Assembly (NCBI GenBank): GCA_004376265.1
Contig: SOKL01000224.1
Span: 1-34,294 of the forward strand
Source of the DNA: Candidatus Thorarchaeota archaeon
Lineage (GTDB): Archaea > Asgardarchaeota > Thorarchaeia > Thorarchaeales > Thorarchaeaceae
DNA length: 34,294 nucleotides
Direction: 5' to 3'
Positions 14,691 through 22,581 of this stretch are shown in pieces. Both the position numbers and the translations under genes were made by a program. Under the pieces are notes generated by a model. The model saw only the letters and a list, made by a program, of their open reading frames with translations, was not told the DNA's origin and searched no databases. How positions within the stretch are numbered: position 1 is the stretch's first letter; each line of letters opens with the position of its first letter.

Positions 14691-15479
14691 CTAGTCCTCC
14701 TCCAGGTCAAGATCTGTGAAGAGGTCCTCTTCACCAATCTCATCACTAATTCCAGGGTTGAGAACTCGGAGAAGTTTGGCATCGGCAGCTGCAAGGATTT
14801 CAAGTCTTTTTCTTGCACCTACTGTTGCTCCAATTCTAACCGCATGTACATCAGGGTCGAGATTTTCCACTTCTGAAGGATTGTGAACCCTAATTTCTAC
14901 ATAGAGCGATGGGTGTAGGTTTCTAACAGCCTTCGGTGTCCGATATCCGGAGGACACCATTGCAATCCGTCCCTTTCTTTTCTCACGAGTCGCACTATCT
15001 ATTCCACGTGGCTTTCGCCAATTGTCACTCACCCGAATCCATCTATGTGTCTGCTCATGACGGAATTTAGGCATGTGCTTCTTCTTTCGTCTTGCAATCC
15101 TCAGAACACGCTGGTCAGTATTTTGAACTCTGAGAGGAACTTCTACCTTGGGCTTTTTCTTCTTCTTAGGTGCAACCTTCTTCTTCGGCTTCTCTTTCTT
15201 TGGAGCGGCTTTCTTCTTCTTCTCAGGTTTTGCTTCAGCTTTCTTAGTTGGTTTCTTCTTCTCAATCTTCTTTGCGGGGGTAGGATCAGTAAGCAATCCT
15301 TGCGCAGCTTCTATTAGCTTTGCAGCACCACTCTCACTGAGACCCTCGACCTTTTCAGCGAGCTTGTCTGCCTTAGCGCGGGACAAATTCAATACTGTCT
15401 TGATACCTACAGCTCTGAGCTTCTCCTCTTGTTTAGTTCCCACACCGGGCAAGTCTATTAGTTCGGGCTTTTTCGACAT
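14691..15479 (-). CDS. rpl32e: Large ribosomal subunit protein eL32 with N-terminal HhH domain
   Basis: This is eL32. The conserved core lies in the C-terminal half: FRHEQTHRWIRVSDNWRKPR, GIDSATREKRKGRIAMVSSG and HPSLYVEIRVHNPSEVENLD. In front is a helix-hairpin-helix domain (about 1-62, LPGVGTKQEEKLRAVGIKTV) known from several archaeal eL32 proteins, then a lysine-rich linker of about 50 residues. At 262 residues it is long because of the linker. Its last residues are acidic (DEIGEEDLFTDLDLEED). It lies between uL6 and eL19. Confidence 0.95.
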   Translation of the reverse strand: MSKKPELIDLPGVGTKQEEKLRAVGIKTVLNLSRAKADKLAEKVEGLSESGAAKLIEAAQGLLTDPTPAKKIEKKKPTKKAEAKPEKKKKAAPKKEKPKKKVAPKKKKKPKVEVPLRVQNTDQRVLRIARRKKKHMPKFRHEQTHRWIRVSDNWRKPRGIDSATREKRKGRIAMVSSGYRTPKAVRNLHPSLYVEIRVHNPSEVENLDPDVHAVRIGATVGARKRLEILAAADAKLLRVLNPGISDEIGEEDLFTDLDLEED

Positions 15480-15492
15480 GTCATTACCTCTC

Positions 15493-16056
15493 CTATACTA
15501 TTGACTTCGTTTCCTCGCCTTTCCTCTTCCTGATTACATAGATCCCATCAAGGAAGACCCGTCGGTCTTTATCACGGATTTTGCAAGCCTGCTGAATATT
15601 GGCTGCACTCTGTGATACATGTTCAATGTCGATTCCGCTAATGAAGACTTCATCTTCAGTGGTCCTGACTTGCACATCGCCAATCAAACGGGCTGTTCGT
15701 GAACCCCGCTCTCCGATGAAGTTCTTGATGATCACGGTTTCGTCTTTTATCTCCACGGTGATTGGGAAGTGGCTGTACACAATTTTCATTTCATATTCAT
15801 AACCGTGCTGCACTCCGATTAACATATTTCGAATGTGAGCAACGACTGTTCCAACTAGGGCTCTGGATCTTTTCCGATTTATGTGAGTAGATGCAATAAA
15901 CGCATCCCCTTCAATCTTGATTTGGGTCTGAGGTTCTGGGAATGACCGCTTCAATGAACCCTTTGGACCATTGACAGTAACAGTCTTCTCTTCTAGGGAA
16001 ACCTGACATTCACTCGGAATCGTGATCTGTTGTTGATAGATTGCTTCTTCAGTCAT
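15493..16056 (-). CDS. rpl6: Large ribosomal subunit protein uL6
   Basis: This is uL6, 187 residues, made of two duplicated alpha/beta domains near the factor-binding site. VSLEEKTVTVNGPKGSLKRS opens the first and the archaeal YSHFPITVEIKDETVIIKNF and GERGSRTARL segment marks the second. The gene lies 13 bases after uS8 in the conserved uS8-uL6-eL32 order. Confidence 0.96.
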   Translation of the reverse strand: MTEEAIYQQQITIPSECQVSLEEKTVTVNGPKGSLKRSFPEPQTQIKIEGDAFIASTHINRKRSRALVGTVVAHIRNMLIGVQHGYEYEMKIVYSHFPITVEIKDETVIIKNFIGERGSRTARLIGDVQVRTTEDEVFISGIDIEHVSQSAANIQQACKIRDKDRRVFLDGIYVIRKRKGEETKSIV

Positions 16057-16069
16057 TTGTCAGATCTCC

Positions 16070-16462
16070 TTAGTAAACATATGCTAGTAGTCTCCCACCA
16101 ATCCCGCGAGTCTTGGCGTCTTCATGAGTCATTACACCTTCAGGTGTTGTGACTATCAATATTCCATAGTTGTAGGCCGGTAGGAAGCGTTTCTCAAATT
16201 TCTCAAAACCATCACGTCGGACTGGGAATCTGGGTTTGATAACACCACATTTGTTCGTCCGACCCATGAGTTGAATGCGGAAGCGATCTGCTTTACCATC
16301 ATCTATTCGTTCGAACTCTCCGATGTACCCTTTCGACTGCATGACTTGCAGTACTTTCTCTATCAAGCGTGAGGCTGGAGCTATAACCACTTCGGGCTTG
16401 CCCACTATCTCACTATTGTAGATGTTTGACATTGCGTCAGCCAATGGGTCTAGTAATGTCAC
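16070..16462 (-). CDS. rps8: Small ribosomal subunit protein uS8
   Basis: This is uS8, a primary 16S rRNA binder, 130 residues. It shows [20 protein letters not shown] at the start, [20 protein letters not shown] in the middle and the C-terminal [20 protein letters not shown] and [20 protein letters not shown] blocks of archaeal members. It lies 16 bases after uS14. Confidence 0.96.
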   Translation of the reverse strand: MTLLDPLADAMSNIYNSEIVGKPEVVIAPASRLIEKVLQVMQSKGYIGEFERIDDGKADRFRIQLMGRTNKCGVIKPRFPVRRDGFEKFEKRFLPAYNYGILIVTTPEGVMTHEDAKTRGIGGRLLAYVY

Positions 16463-16478
16463 TTTCTCCTTAGCCTCC

Positions 16479-16649
16479 TTACCTATATTTCCGGAACCCG
16501 AGCTTTACCGCTGTTTCTCTGAAACAGCGTCGACACATGTTCAAGCCGTATGATCTGATGATTGCTTGATGTGTTCCGCAACGGACGCATGTTCTGCTAC
16601 CCTTACCCATTTTCTTTCGTTGTTTAGGACGGTCTTTCTTTCCACTCAT
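16479..16649 (-). CDS. rps14: Small ribosomal subunit protein uS14 (zinc type)
   Basis: This gene is missing from the ORF track because it is only 56 codons, but it is plain when the minus strand is read by eye. The protein starts [20 protein letters not shown] and contains [20 protein letters not shown] and then [16 protein letters not shown]. All four zinc ligands (CxxC...CxxC) are present. It fills the space between uL5 and uS8 exactly (11 bases after uL5, 16 before uS8), the standard archaeal order. Confidence 0.96.
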   Translation of the reverse strand: MSGKKDRPKQRKKMGKGSRTCVRCGTHQAIIRSYGLNMCRRCFRETAVKLGFRKYR

Positions 16650-16660
16650 CTTAGCTCACC

Positions 16661-17248
16661 TCAGAACAGGTATGTCCGTTCGCGCTCCTTTTCGAGTATC
16701 TCAATACCGAACTTTTTCTTGACGAAGACCATGCTCTCATCCGCAGTCAGGCGATGCCTGTATGGTACTTTCGTCTTTCTTCTCCGTCTCCGCTTTACTC
16801 TGAAGCCTGGACGCTCTAAACACACTGTAATGTTCATACCCTGGATTCCGAGTTGGGGATCGTACTTTACATCCGGGATGTCAATGTGCTCTGCAATTCC
16901 AAATGCAAAATTACCATCAAGGTCCCAATTCTTAATCAACAAGATATCTTCCTTTGCCTTCAGAGCTTTAACGAGAAACGCCTCTGCTTTCTTGTGCCTA
17001 AGAGTCACTCGAACTGCAATGGCCTCTCTTTTACGAATTCCAAAATCTCGGACTGTCTGGCGAGCTCTTGATTGAGTTGGAGTCTGCCCACTGAGTGCTT
17101 CAAGAATTGTAGTAGCTCTGGTTAGAGCTTCTCCACCACCAGTACACATGTCAACGACAACTTTAGCGATATAGGGCTCTCTCATTGGATACGCTTTCCA
17201 GTCTTCTAGGAAGACCTGTTCATTGAGCTGTTCATTCTCGATGCTCAC
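16661..17248 (-). CDS. rpl5: Large ribosomal subunit protein uL5
   Basis: This is uL5, which binds 5S rRNA in the central protuberance. Landmarks are MREPYIAKVVVDMCTGGGEA, ALSGQTPTQSRARQTVRDFG and the later FGIAEHIDIPDVKYDPQLGI and GMNITVCLERPGFRVKRRRR. At 195 residues it has archaeal length. The ATG overlaps the end of eS4 by four bases, so the genes are coupled. Confidence 0.96.
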   Translation of the reverse strand: MSIENEQLNEQVFLEDWKAYPMREPYIAKVVVDMCTGGGEALTRATTILEALSGQTPTQSRARQTVRDFGIRKREAIAVRVTLRHKKAEAFLVKALKAKEDILLIKNWDLDGNFAFGIAEHIDIPDVKYDPQLGIQGMNITVCLERPGFRVKRRRRRKTKVPYRHRLTADESMVFVKKKFGIEILEKERERTYLF

Positions 17249-18000
17249 TCGGAACTACCTCCTGTTGCTTCAAGACTGACTTCTGGTTTGCTTTTACCAA
17301 CTACAAAGACATACTCAAGCGCAGTCTGGAATTTGTTTCCGTCAGGGTCTTGGATTGTCACAGTACTGGCATGAGTACCAATTCGTTTAGCAATCTCAAT
17401 GATCTTACCTTCTATCCCAATGTTCTTTCCTCGTGTGACAATCGCGTAAGCTCCTTTGTCGAGATTGATAGACTTCATAAGCTTCTGTTGGGGTATTCCA
17501 ATCTTCAGAGTATCAAGCGTGTTATATTCAGAAGCTTTCTCGCTCTCTGCAAGCAGTAGAGTTCGACCATCGTGTAGACCAAGCTGTATCTTTCCACCCT
17601 TGACCATAGTCTTGTTTTCAATTCTGCAAAGTTTGTAACCGGTTTCTGCTTTATCAATATTGACAAATCGTAGTCCGCCATTCTGTTTTGGGAGGAGTCT
17701 GAAACGGTCACCAGATGTAGTAATCTCAATTACATCCATGAGTCCCACTGGAAATCGAGGATTTTTTCTAATCTCGCCGTCAACTTTAATCTGACCAGTG
17801 GAGAGAATCGCTTTCACTTCGCGCATATTCTCTGCGAAACCAAGAATCTCTCGCAGAACTAAAGCAAGTGTGAGGCTGTGCTCTTTAGGATGCGGCCCAG
17901 GAATCACTCGAGTGGTGAACTTCGCTTCTTTTCTCTTGATTGGCCAGTGTCTGGGTGCTGGTAGACGTTTTAGATGTCTTTTTTGACCTCTTCTTGCCAT
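17245..18000 (-). CDS. rps4e: Small ribosomal subunit protein eS4
   Basis: This is eS4, specific to archaea and eukaryotes, 251 residues. It has the N-terminal RGQKRHLKRLPAPRHWPIKR, an S4 RNA-binding domain (about 42-105, including VKAILSTGQIKVDGEIRKNP), the eS4 central domain, and a C-terminal KOW-type segment with AIVTRGKNIGIEGKIIEI. Its start overlaps the uL24 stop by one base (TAATG). Confidence 0.96.
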   Translation of the reverse strand: MARRGQKRHLKRLPAPRHWPIKRKEAKFTTRVIPGPHPKEHSLTLALVLREILGFAENMREVKAILSTGQIKVDGEIRKNPRFPVGLMDVIEITTSGDRFRLLPKQNGGLRFVNIDKAETGYKLCRIENKTMVKGGKIQLGLHDGRTLLLAESEKASEYNTLDTLKIGIPQQKLMKSINLDKGAYAIVTRGKNIGIEGKIIEIAKRIGTHASTVTIQDPDGNKFQTALEYVFVVGKSKPEVSLEATGGSSE

Positions 18001-18389
18001 TATTCGTCACTCTCCGCGAACTTCATTACTTTGCTTTGTATGAGACTCTTTCTTTCATCATCTAGTTCTAATTTTACTAGCATGATGTTTGAGGGATGAA
18101 CTGGAACCGCTGCTTCCTTACCATCTGCTTTGGTAATTGTAGCGTTTTCCAGAAACACACAAATCTTCTTGTAGTTAACAACGGTGACCTTTCCCTCTGT
18201 GTCCCGAAATTGACCTCTCATGACTTTCACAAGATCGCCTTTTTTGACAACAAGTGAACGAAGGCCGTATTCCTCTTGGAGGAATTCATCAAGTCGACAC
18301 TTGAGCAGGCTCTTTCGCTCATGATTAGCTGCATTTCGGATTCGCCTTCGCTGCTTCCTAGGTGACTTTGTACTTGGTTTCTTTACCAT
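18000..18389 (-). CDS. rpl24: Large ribosomal subunit protein uL24
   Basis: This is uL24, an early assembly protein near the exit tunnel, 129 residues. The basic N-terminus PSTKSPRKQRRRIRNAANHE, the RSLVVKKGDLVKVMRGQFRD and EGKVTVVNYK KOW motif, and PVHPSNIMLVKLELDDERK are all as in archaeal members. It lies 9 bases after uL14. Confidence 0.96.
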   Translation of the reverse strand: MVKKPSTKSPRKQRRRIRNAANHERKSLLKCRLDEFLQEEYGLRSLVVKKGDLVKVMRGQFRDTEGKVTVVNYKKICVFLENATITKADGKEAAVPVHPSNIMLVKLELDDERKSLIQSKVMKFAESDE

Positions 18390-18398
18390 TTTTCACCC

Positions 18399-18821
18399 TC
18401 ACACTATCTTTGAGGCAATAGCAGAAACTCTTGGCCATTTCAGAGTGACTTCTCTTGCCATGGGTCCTCTCAGTTCAGAACCTTGAGGTTCACCCCCAGG
18501 TTTAATCAGAACTGCTGCATTATCTTCGAACTGCATCCAGGTACCATCAGGTCTTCTGAACGGCTTTCTCTGTCGTACTATGATTGCCTGAAGCACCTGT
18601 TTACGAAGTTCTTGTTTTCCTTTGGTCACTGACACATTGACCCTATCGCCAACGCCTGCCTTTCCCAGTTTTCTCAATTTGCCCTTGTAACCAAAGACGG
18701 TTATCACTCTGAGTTCTTTTGCTCCTGAGTTATCCGCACACAAGATTTTAGCACCAATCGGGAGTCCTCGGGCTATTCGTGGGATGAATTTTCTGATTCC
18801 TCTTCCAACTTTCCTTGACAC
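18399..18821 (-). CDS. rpl14: Large ribosomal subunit protein uL14
   Basis: This is uL14, 140 residues, at the subunit interface. RGLPIGAKILCADNSGAKEL, GVGDRVNVSVTKGKQELRKQ and the C-terminal FEDNAAVLIKPGGEPQGSEL and RGPMAREV are diagnostic. The start codon is GTG; the archaeal N-terminal extension before GLPIGA is present. It lies 3 bases after uS17. Confidence 0.96.
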   Translation of the reverse strand: MSRKVGRGIRKFIPRIARGLPIGAKILCADNSGAKELRVITVFGYKGKLRKLGKAGVGDRVNVSVTKGKQELRKQVLQAIIVRQRKPFRRPDGTWMQFEDNAAVLIKPGGEPQGSELRGPMAREVTLKWPRVSAIASKIV

Positions 18822-18824
18822 AGA

Positions 18825-19193
18825 CTACTCCTCCTCTGTCCTCACTTCAGCAGGTATGACCGCCACGACCACTGCTGATACATTCTTACTCAATGGTCTA
18901 CACTCAACTACTTTCACGGTGTCTCCAACGCTCACTTCAATGCATGGAGGCAAGTGTGCAAGTTTCTTTGATCTTCGACGTTCGTATCGAGCGTATTTTT
19001 TGATTAGACTAAGATAGTCAGTCTGAAACACGATCGTTTTGTGCATCCGAGTACTAGTGACGATTCCCTCCCTGATTTTGGTTCTTACAGAAAGATTGCC
19101 ATGAAATGGACATTGTGAATCATCACATGTCTTCTCTGGGGGCTCCACAGTTGGGATACCAATGTTTCGGACTTTACTCTTGGTTTCAGCCAT
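18825..19193 (-). CDS. rps17: Small ribosomal subunit protein uS17
   Basis: This is uS17, 122 residues from the ATG chosen. The archaeal N-terminus IGIPTVEPPEKTCDDSQCPF and HGNLSVRTKIREGIVTSTRM lead into the OB-fold with KTIVFQTDYLSLIKKYARYE and SVGDTVKVVECRPLSKNVSA. The track begins two codons earlier at a GTG overlapping the rpp29 stop; the ATG has GGAG nine bases upstream. Both are possible. Confidence 0.95.
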   Translation of the reverse strand: MAETKSKVRNIGIPTVEPPEKTCDDSQCPFHGNLSVRTKIREGIVTSTRMHKTIVFQTDYLSLIKKYARYERRRSKKLAHLPPCIEVSVGDTVKVVECRPLSKNVSAVVVAVIPAEVRTEEE

Positions 19194-19195
19194 AA

Positions 19196-19480
19196 TCACC
19201 AGCTCCTGTTGAGGCGCTTCTTCATTCTATCCTCAGGTCTCCCCCTGAGCAACCCGCCATCAACGCGCACCACTGTGCCATCGGGGAGTGTAATATCGAA
19301 GACACAGATTTTCTTGGTAACTGCTACAGTCCCTTTCTCTGTGTCAATCTGGATCATCTCCTTGGATTCTCCAAGGATAGTACCTTTCATACAAACATGA
19401 TTGGGATCCTTTGAGTCAACTATGTGAGTTGACAACCCCACAAGCTCATGTGTTACAATATTCTGAGGAGCGATTTTCAT
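19196..19480 (-). CDS. rnp1: RNase P protein component 1 (Rpp29/Pop4)
   Basis: This is the archaeal Rpp29 protein, which binds the RNase P RNA specificity domain and helps process tRNA 5' ends. It is an Sm-like beta-barrel of 94 residues: IVTHELVGLSTHIVDSKDPN, CMKGTILGESKEMIQI and FDITLPDGTVVRVDGGLLRG followed by RPEDRMKKRL. It lies between uL29 and uS17, its normal archaeal place, and its ATG overlaps the uL29 stop by four bases. Confidence 0.95.
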   Translation of the reverse strand: MKIAPQNIVTHELVGLSTHIVDSKDPNHVCMKGTILGESKEMIQIDTEKGTVAVTKKICVFDITLPDGTVVRVDGGLLRGRPEDRMKKRLNRSW

Positions 19481-19689
19481 TCAGATGCCTCCAACTCCTC
19501 TTCACGATTGATTGTCAGAATTCGAGCAACCGCCTTCCTTACGTTACGAATCTTATACGGATTTTGAGTGCCACCGCCTGTTGCTGATTCGATTCTGATG
19601 CTGGACATTTCATTGTACAGCTCTTCCAATTTCTTCTGACGTTCTGCAGGGGTAAGTTTTCGGATTTCTTTTGCATTCATTCCAGGCAT
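19477..19689 (-). CDS. rpl29: Large ribosomal subunit protein uL29
   Basis: This is uL29, a short two-helix protein near the exit tunnel. The sequence NAKEIRKLTPAERQKKLEEL and the later TGGGTQNPYKIRNVRKAVAR and ILTI are typical of archaea. GTGATG at the start overlaps the uS3 stop; the ATG used has GGAGG nine bases upstream, giving 70 residues. An ATG three codons later is another option. Confidence 0.94.
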   Translation of the reverse strand: MPGMNAKEIRKLTPAERQKKLEELYNEMSSIRIESATGGGTQNPYKIRNVRKAVARILTINREEELEASE

Positions 19690-20597
19690 CACTCAACCCC
19701 TCCTTCTTCCAAATCATCCAGTTCCTTGAGGTCTTCAAGGATTGTTTCCTCAGCAGGTTCACTGGTTTCTTCCTCCGCCTTGGTTGCTTCTTCTTCCGGA
19801 GGTTCTTCTTTGGTTTCGGGTTTCTCCTCTTTCACTACTTCTGGAGGTTCCTCTACGAGTTCAAGACCATCTAGTTCTTCAAGTTCTCTAAGCTCGTCAA
19901 TGTCAGTGATTCCCTCAAAGGTTTCTTCAACACCTTCAACCTCTTCAGGCACATCTTCTTCTGGCTTCTTGACCAGTTCGATTTCTTCTTTCTTCCTTGG
20001 CTTTGGTGGTTTGATGTTAATAACCCCGGGAAGCTTGGCAGTAGGTCCCATGATTCGCACTGTTATACCTATCACACCGGGTTTGAGGATTGCCATGTCA
20101 TTTGCATGATCTACATAGAGATCTGCTGGTTCACCAGTCTTTGCGATTGTACCTTGCTTGAATTTCTGATATCGGGCTCTTCTGCTCGAAAGTTTGCCCT
20201 TTACAATAATCTCACAGCCAATGGCTCCTGCTCTCATCACTCGTCTGAGAATCCAATAAGCCATTCTTCGGAAGCGAACACCTCTCTCGAGTTGTCTTGC
20301 TAACCGTGAAGCCATTACAGCTGCATTTAACCAGGGATTCTCAATCTCACTGACCTCAATCTGAACACGTTCGATTCCAAATTCGTTTTCAAGAATATAG
20401 GTAAGCTCTCTGATCTTTGCACCACGGCGACCAATTACGACTCCTGGTCGAGAGGCATGAATAACGACCTCTGTCTTCATAGGCATCTTTCTGATTTCTA
20501 CCCCACCGTAACCTGCAGCGTTGAGCTCACGTGCTAAGAACTCATCAATTGCCAGTTTACGAGAATTTTGTTTAATAAAATATTTGACAGCTGACAT
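19689..20597 (-). CDS. rps3: Small ribosomal subunit protein uS3 with long acidic tail
   Basis: This is uS3, at the mRNA entry. The KH domain is clear (HASRPGVVIGRRGAKIRELT, GRRG loop at about 57-60), followed by the C-terminal domain with ARQLERGVRFRRMAYWILRR, GAIGCEIIVKGKLSSRRARY and GVIGITVRIM. From about residue 205 a tail of nearly 100 residues made mostly of Glu, Pro, Val and Leu follows. Archaeal uS3 often has some acidic tail, but this one is long (302 residues in all). The ATG overlaps the uL22 stop (TAATG). Confidence 0.96.
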   Translation of the reverse strand: MSAVKYFIKQNSRKLAIDEFLARELNAAGYGGVEIRKMPMKTEVVIHASRPGVVIGRRGAKIRELTYILENEFGIERVQIEVSEIENPWLNAAVMASRLARQLERGVRFRRMAYWILRRVMRAGAIGCEIIVKGKLSSRRARYQKFKQGTIAKTGEPADLYVDHANDMAILKPGVIGITVRIMGPTAKLPGVINIKPPKPRKKEEIELVKKPEEDVPEEVEGVEETFEGITDIDELRELEELDGLELVEEPPEVVKEEKPETKEEPPEEEATKAEEETSEPAEETILEDLKELDDLEEGGVE

Positions 20598-21061
20598 TAA
20601 TTCACCTCTTCCAAAACAATTTCAACATGTGATGTTTGTTCGAAGTAGGGCGAACTTTTACCGAAAGCTCTCTCGATGTATTTCTTGTAGGTTCTACCCC
20701 TTTGAGTTGCTGCATGAGCAATCCTCAATCGATCAATATCCAGACCCTTGGTGTCTGCATTCGCTTCTGCGTTACGCAAAATGTCTATGATATGCCCTGA
20801 CGCTTTCACAGGATGACCACCTGCTGGCCATTTCTTCATCCCTGAATGATGTCCTCGTTTCTTCTTATGACGTCTATAAGGGATCCAAGCTTTCTCCTCG
20901 ATTACTAGCTCGAGCAGGTCTATTGCCTTATCCAGCATCATCCCTTTGATCTCATTACAGACCTCTCTACACTGTTTCGGGGAAACCCGCATGTTCCTTC
21001 CACTTGCTATGGCTGTCCTATCCGGGTCAATGCCTATGATTGAATATCCATATGTCGGCAT
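20597..21061 (-). CDS. rpl22: Large ribosomal subunit protein uL22
   Basis: This is uL22, which lines the exit tunnel, 154 residues. RNMRVSPKQCREVCNEIKGM, RRHKKKRGHHSGMKKWPAGG and the C-terminal AHAATQRGRTYKKYIERAFG are archaeal-type landmarks. It is the first ribosomal gene of this cluster. Normally uS19, uL2, uL23, uL4 and uL3 precede it; none is present here. Confidence 0.96.
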   Translation of the reverse strand: MPTYGYSIIGIDPDRTAIASGRNMRVSPKQCREVCNEIKGMMLDKAIDLLELVIEEKAWIPYRRHKKKRGHHSGMKKWPAGGHPVKASGHIIDILRNAEANADTKGLDIDRLRIAHAATQRGRTYKKYIERAFGKSSPYFEQTSHVEIVLEEVN

Positions 21062-21312
21062 GATACCTCACTTCCGCTGTGGGGGACTTGTTCCAGCTTA
21101 CTTTCTTTGAAAGCTGTAAAGTCATCATTGCGCTCTCACAATCACTCCAGAACCTACCGGCACACGTTTACAGACTGTTCTCGCGAGCAGAACTAGTTGT
21201 CTGCACTGCTTCCATCGGTTTTGAAACAACTGTCTCAGTTGAGCTGCAACGACTGCTGGCTCAACCATTTCCATTTAAATCTATTCAATTGTCCGAATCA
21301 CAGGGATGAAGT
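21062..21312 (-). promoter_or_regulatory. Leader and candidate promoter of the ribosomal-protein operon
   Basis: This 251-base gap precedes uL22. A minus-strand TATA-like ATTTAAAT lies at 21273-21280, predicting a start near 21250 and a leader of about 190 bases. The leader contains hairpin-capable CTTTCAAAGAAAG close to uL22. Archaeal ribosomal operons are often regulated by proteins binding the leader; I cannot assign one here. No protein or tRNA is visible. Confidence 0.4.
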
Positions 21313-21711
21313 TCAAGGATTATTCCCGAATTCTGCAGTTACTCTTCTCAATGATGGTGTTTTCACAGACTTCTTGATTAGATCAACACCTGCATCAGTG
21401 AGAGTTCCCTTCACATAGTGAACTCCTGCAGATTGGATGTATACGAGACCCTTCTCTCTCAGTTTCTGAAGACTACCTAAAGCAATCTGTGTGAGTTCCT
21501 CCTCTGTTATGTCCAAACCGCCCCCTGGCACTTGTAGAGTTTCAGACATCTTGAGGATATTACGCATCGAACTCAGTTGTCTTCTATTGCTGTCATAAGG
21601 ATTCGAATACATCCAAAGCAGAACAATCAGGTCAACCACACCGAGACCTATGTCTGGATTGAGCTCCAGTGTCTTCTTTGCTACAAGTTCTACCATAGGC
21701 ATTTGTACCAC
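21313..21711 (-). CDS. Winged-helix-like protein of unknown function
   Basis: This 132-residue protein has no family I can name. The N-terminal half is helical with GLGVVDLIVLLWMYSNPYDS. The second half, LDITEEELTQIALGSLQKLR then EKGLVYIQSAGVHYVKGTLT, reads like a winged helix whose wing carries the YVKGTLTDAG turn. It is probably DNA-binding or part of a larger complex. It lies 40 bases after the zinc-ribbon gene and directly upstream of uL22 on the same strand, so co-transcription and a role in ribosomal gene control are possible, but only by position. Confidence 0.65.
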   Translation of the reverse strand: MVQMPMVELVAKKTLELNPDIGLGVVDLIVLLWMYSNPYDSNRRQLSSMRNILKMSETLQVPGGGLDITEEELTQIALGSLQKLREKGLVYIQSAGVHYVKGTLTDAGVDLIKKSVKTPSLRRVTAEFGNNP

Positions 21712-21751
21712 CTCCTAAGACTCCTGAGTCCTATTCAAGTAATCGAAAAGT

Positions 21752-22465
21752 CTACACTAGTTGAACTTGACCGCTTCGCGGCTCAAAAATCTCTCCCCGC
21801 CGCATGAGTTTTTCTAGGGATGATTCCACAGATGTTTCTGAGATTCCCTTCTCTTCAAATATTCTGATGAGCTCACTTACTTTGAGTGGTCGTTTTGATT
21901 CTGAAAGAAGTGCGAGAATTTCAACTGTAACATCTTTGCTTTTTGCGTTAGGAAGATTATCCTTCTCCTCGGTAGCCACCAATAATACAGACCATGGTCT
22001 TGGGAATATGAGAGTGCCATTATTGGAAAGTTTTTCGAGTTGACCTTCGACCCATTTCCATTCAAGCTCATACTCCACACATAGCTCCTCAATTCTATCA
22101 AGAGAACAGGGTGATTTCTTAGCCTCCTTTTCAAGGAGAGTCATTAGACGTTTCCTTTTTCCAGGTGGAAATTGTACCAATTCTCCATCAGAGATGTCTG
22201 ATGCTTTCACAGGATCTTTTGGCATGTGTGCGAGCACTCTCTCTCGGGAACGCTCTACTGATTTCTGGAATTCATCACCACCTCTGGTGGCATTGAACTC
22301 CTTCACCGCAGCTGTGCCCAACTTAGGGGCATCAAAGATTGCACACTCAGCCTTGGTGATGTCAATGATAGTGCCGCAGTAACTACATCTCCTACGTTTT
22401 TGACCAGCTGGTGCATTAGTGAAATTTTTACACTTGGGGCATCGAAAGACAAGAAAAGGCTTCAA
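21752..22465 (-). CDS. Zinc-ribbon protein with two winged-helix repeats
   Basis: The N-terminus has a zinc ribbon with Cys9, Cys12, Cys27 and Cys30 (FRCPKCKNFTNAPAGQKRRR then CSYCG), resembling the DUF1922-type ribbon. After a charged linker come two similar winged-helix units at about 105-165 and 178-237. Each ends in a wing: LSNNGTLIFPRPWSVLLV and LMRRGEIFEPRSGQVQLV. The latter recalls the C-terminal winged helix of archaeal MCM and similar proteins. The length is 237 residues. The likely role is nucleic-acid binding; the target is unknown. A minus-strand TATA-like TTAAATAC near 22505 gives it its own promoter. Confidence 0.7.
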   Translation of the reverse strand: MKPFLVFRCPKCKNFTNAPAGQKRRRCSYCGTIIDITKAECAIFDAPKLGTAAVKEFNATRGGDEFQKSVERSRERVLAHMPKDPVKASDISDGELVQFPPGKRKRLMTLLEKEAKKSPCSLDRIEELCVEYELEWKWVEGQLEKLSNNGTLIFPRPWSVLLVATEEKDNLPNAKSKDVTVEILALLSESKRPLKVSELIRIFEEKGISETSVESSLEKLMRRGEIFEPRSGQVQLV

Positions 22466-22501
22466 TAATCAGACACCTACTCCAATCTCATCAGACCAGA
22501 C

Positions 22502-22509
22502 GTATTTAA
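22502..22509 (-). promoter_or_regulatory. TATA box of the zinc-ribbon gene
   Basis: Minus-strand TTAAATAC lies about 40 bases before the start codon at 22465, consistent with a short leader. It may drive the two winged-helix genes and possibly the ribosomal operon behind them. Confidence 0.4.
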
Positions 22510-22539
22510 TGCTCGCTCTTGTGGGACGGATGAGAACCA

Positions 22540-22550
22540 TTATATCGCGA
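22540..22550 (+). promoter_or_regulatory. TATA box of the ferredoxin gene (TTATATCGCGA)
   Basis: TTATAT sits about 40 bases before the ferredoxin ATG, predicting a short leader that contains the GGGAGG ribosome-binding site. The same 11 bases TTATATCGCGA recur at 24700-24710 upstream of another plus-strand gene, so the palindromic TCGCGA may be a shared control element. Confidence 0.4.
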
Positions 22551-22581
22551 TTACTTGCGGGAGGAATCGGAGAATCTTGCG

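Noticed and set aside
15148-15504. 118-residue Phe-rich plus-strand ORF
   Set aside because: It is a shadow of the lysine-rich linker of eL32 on the other strand.
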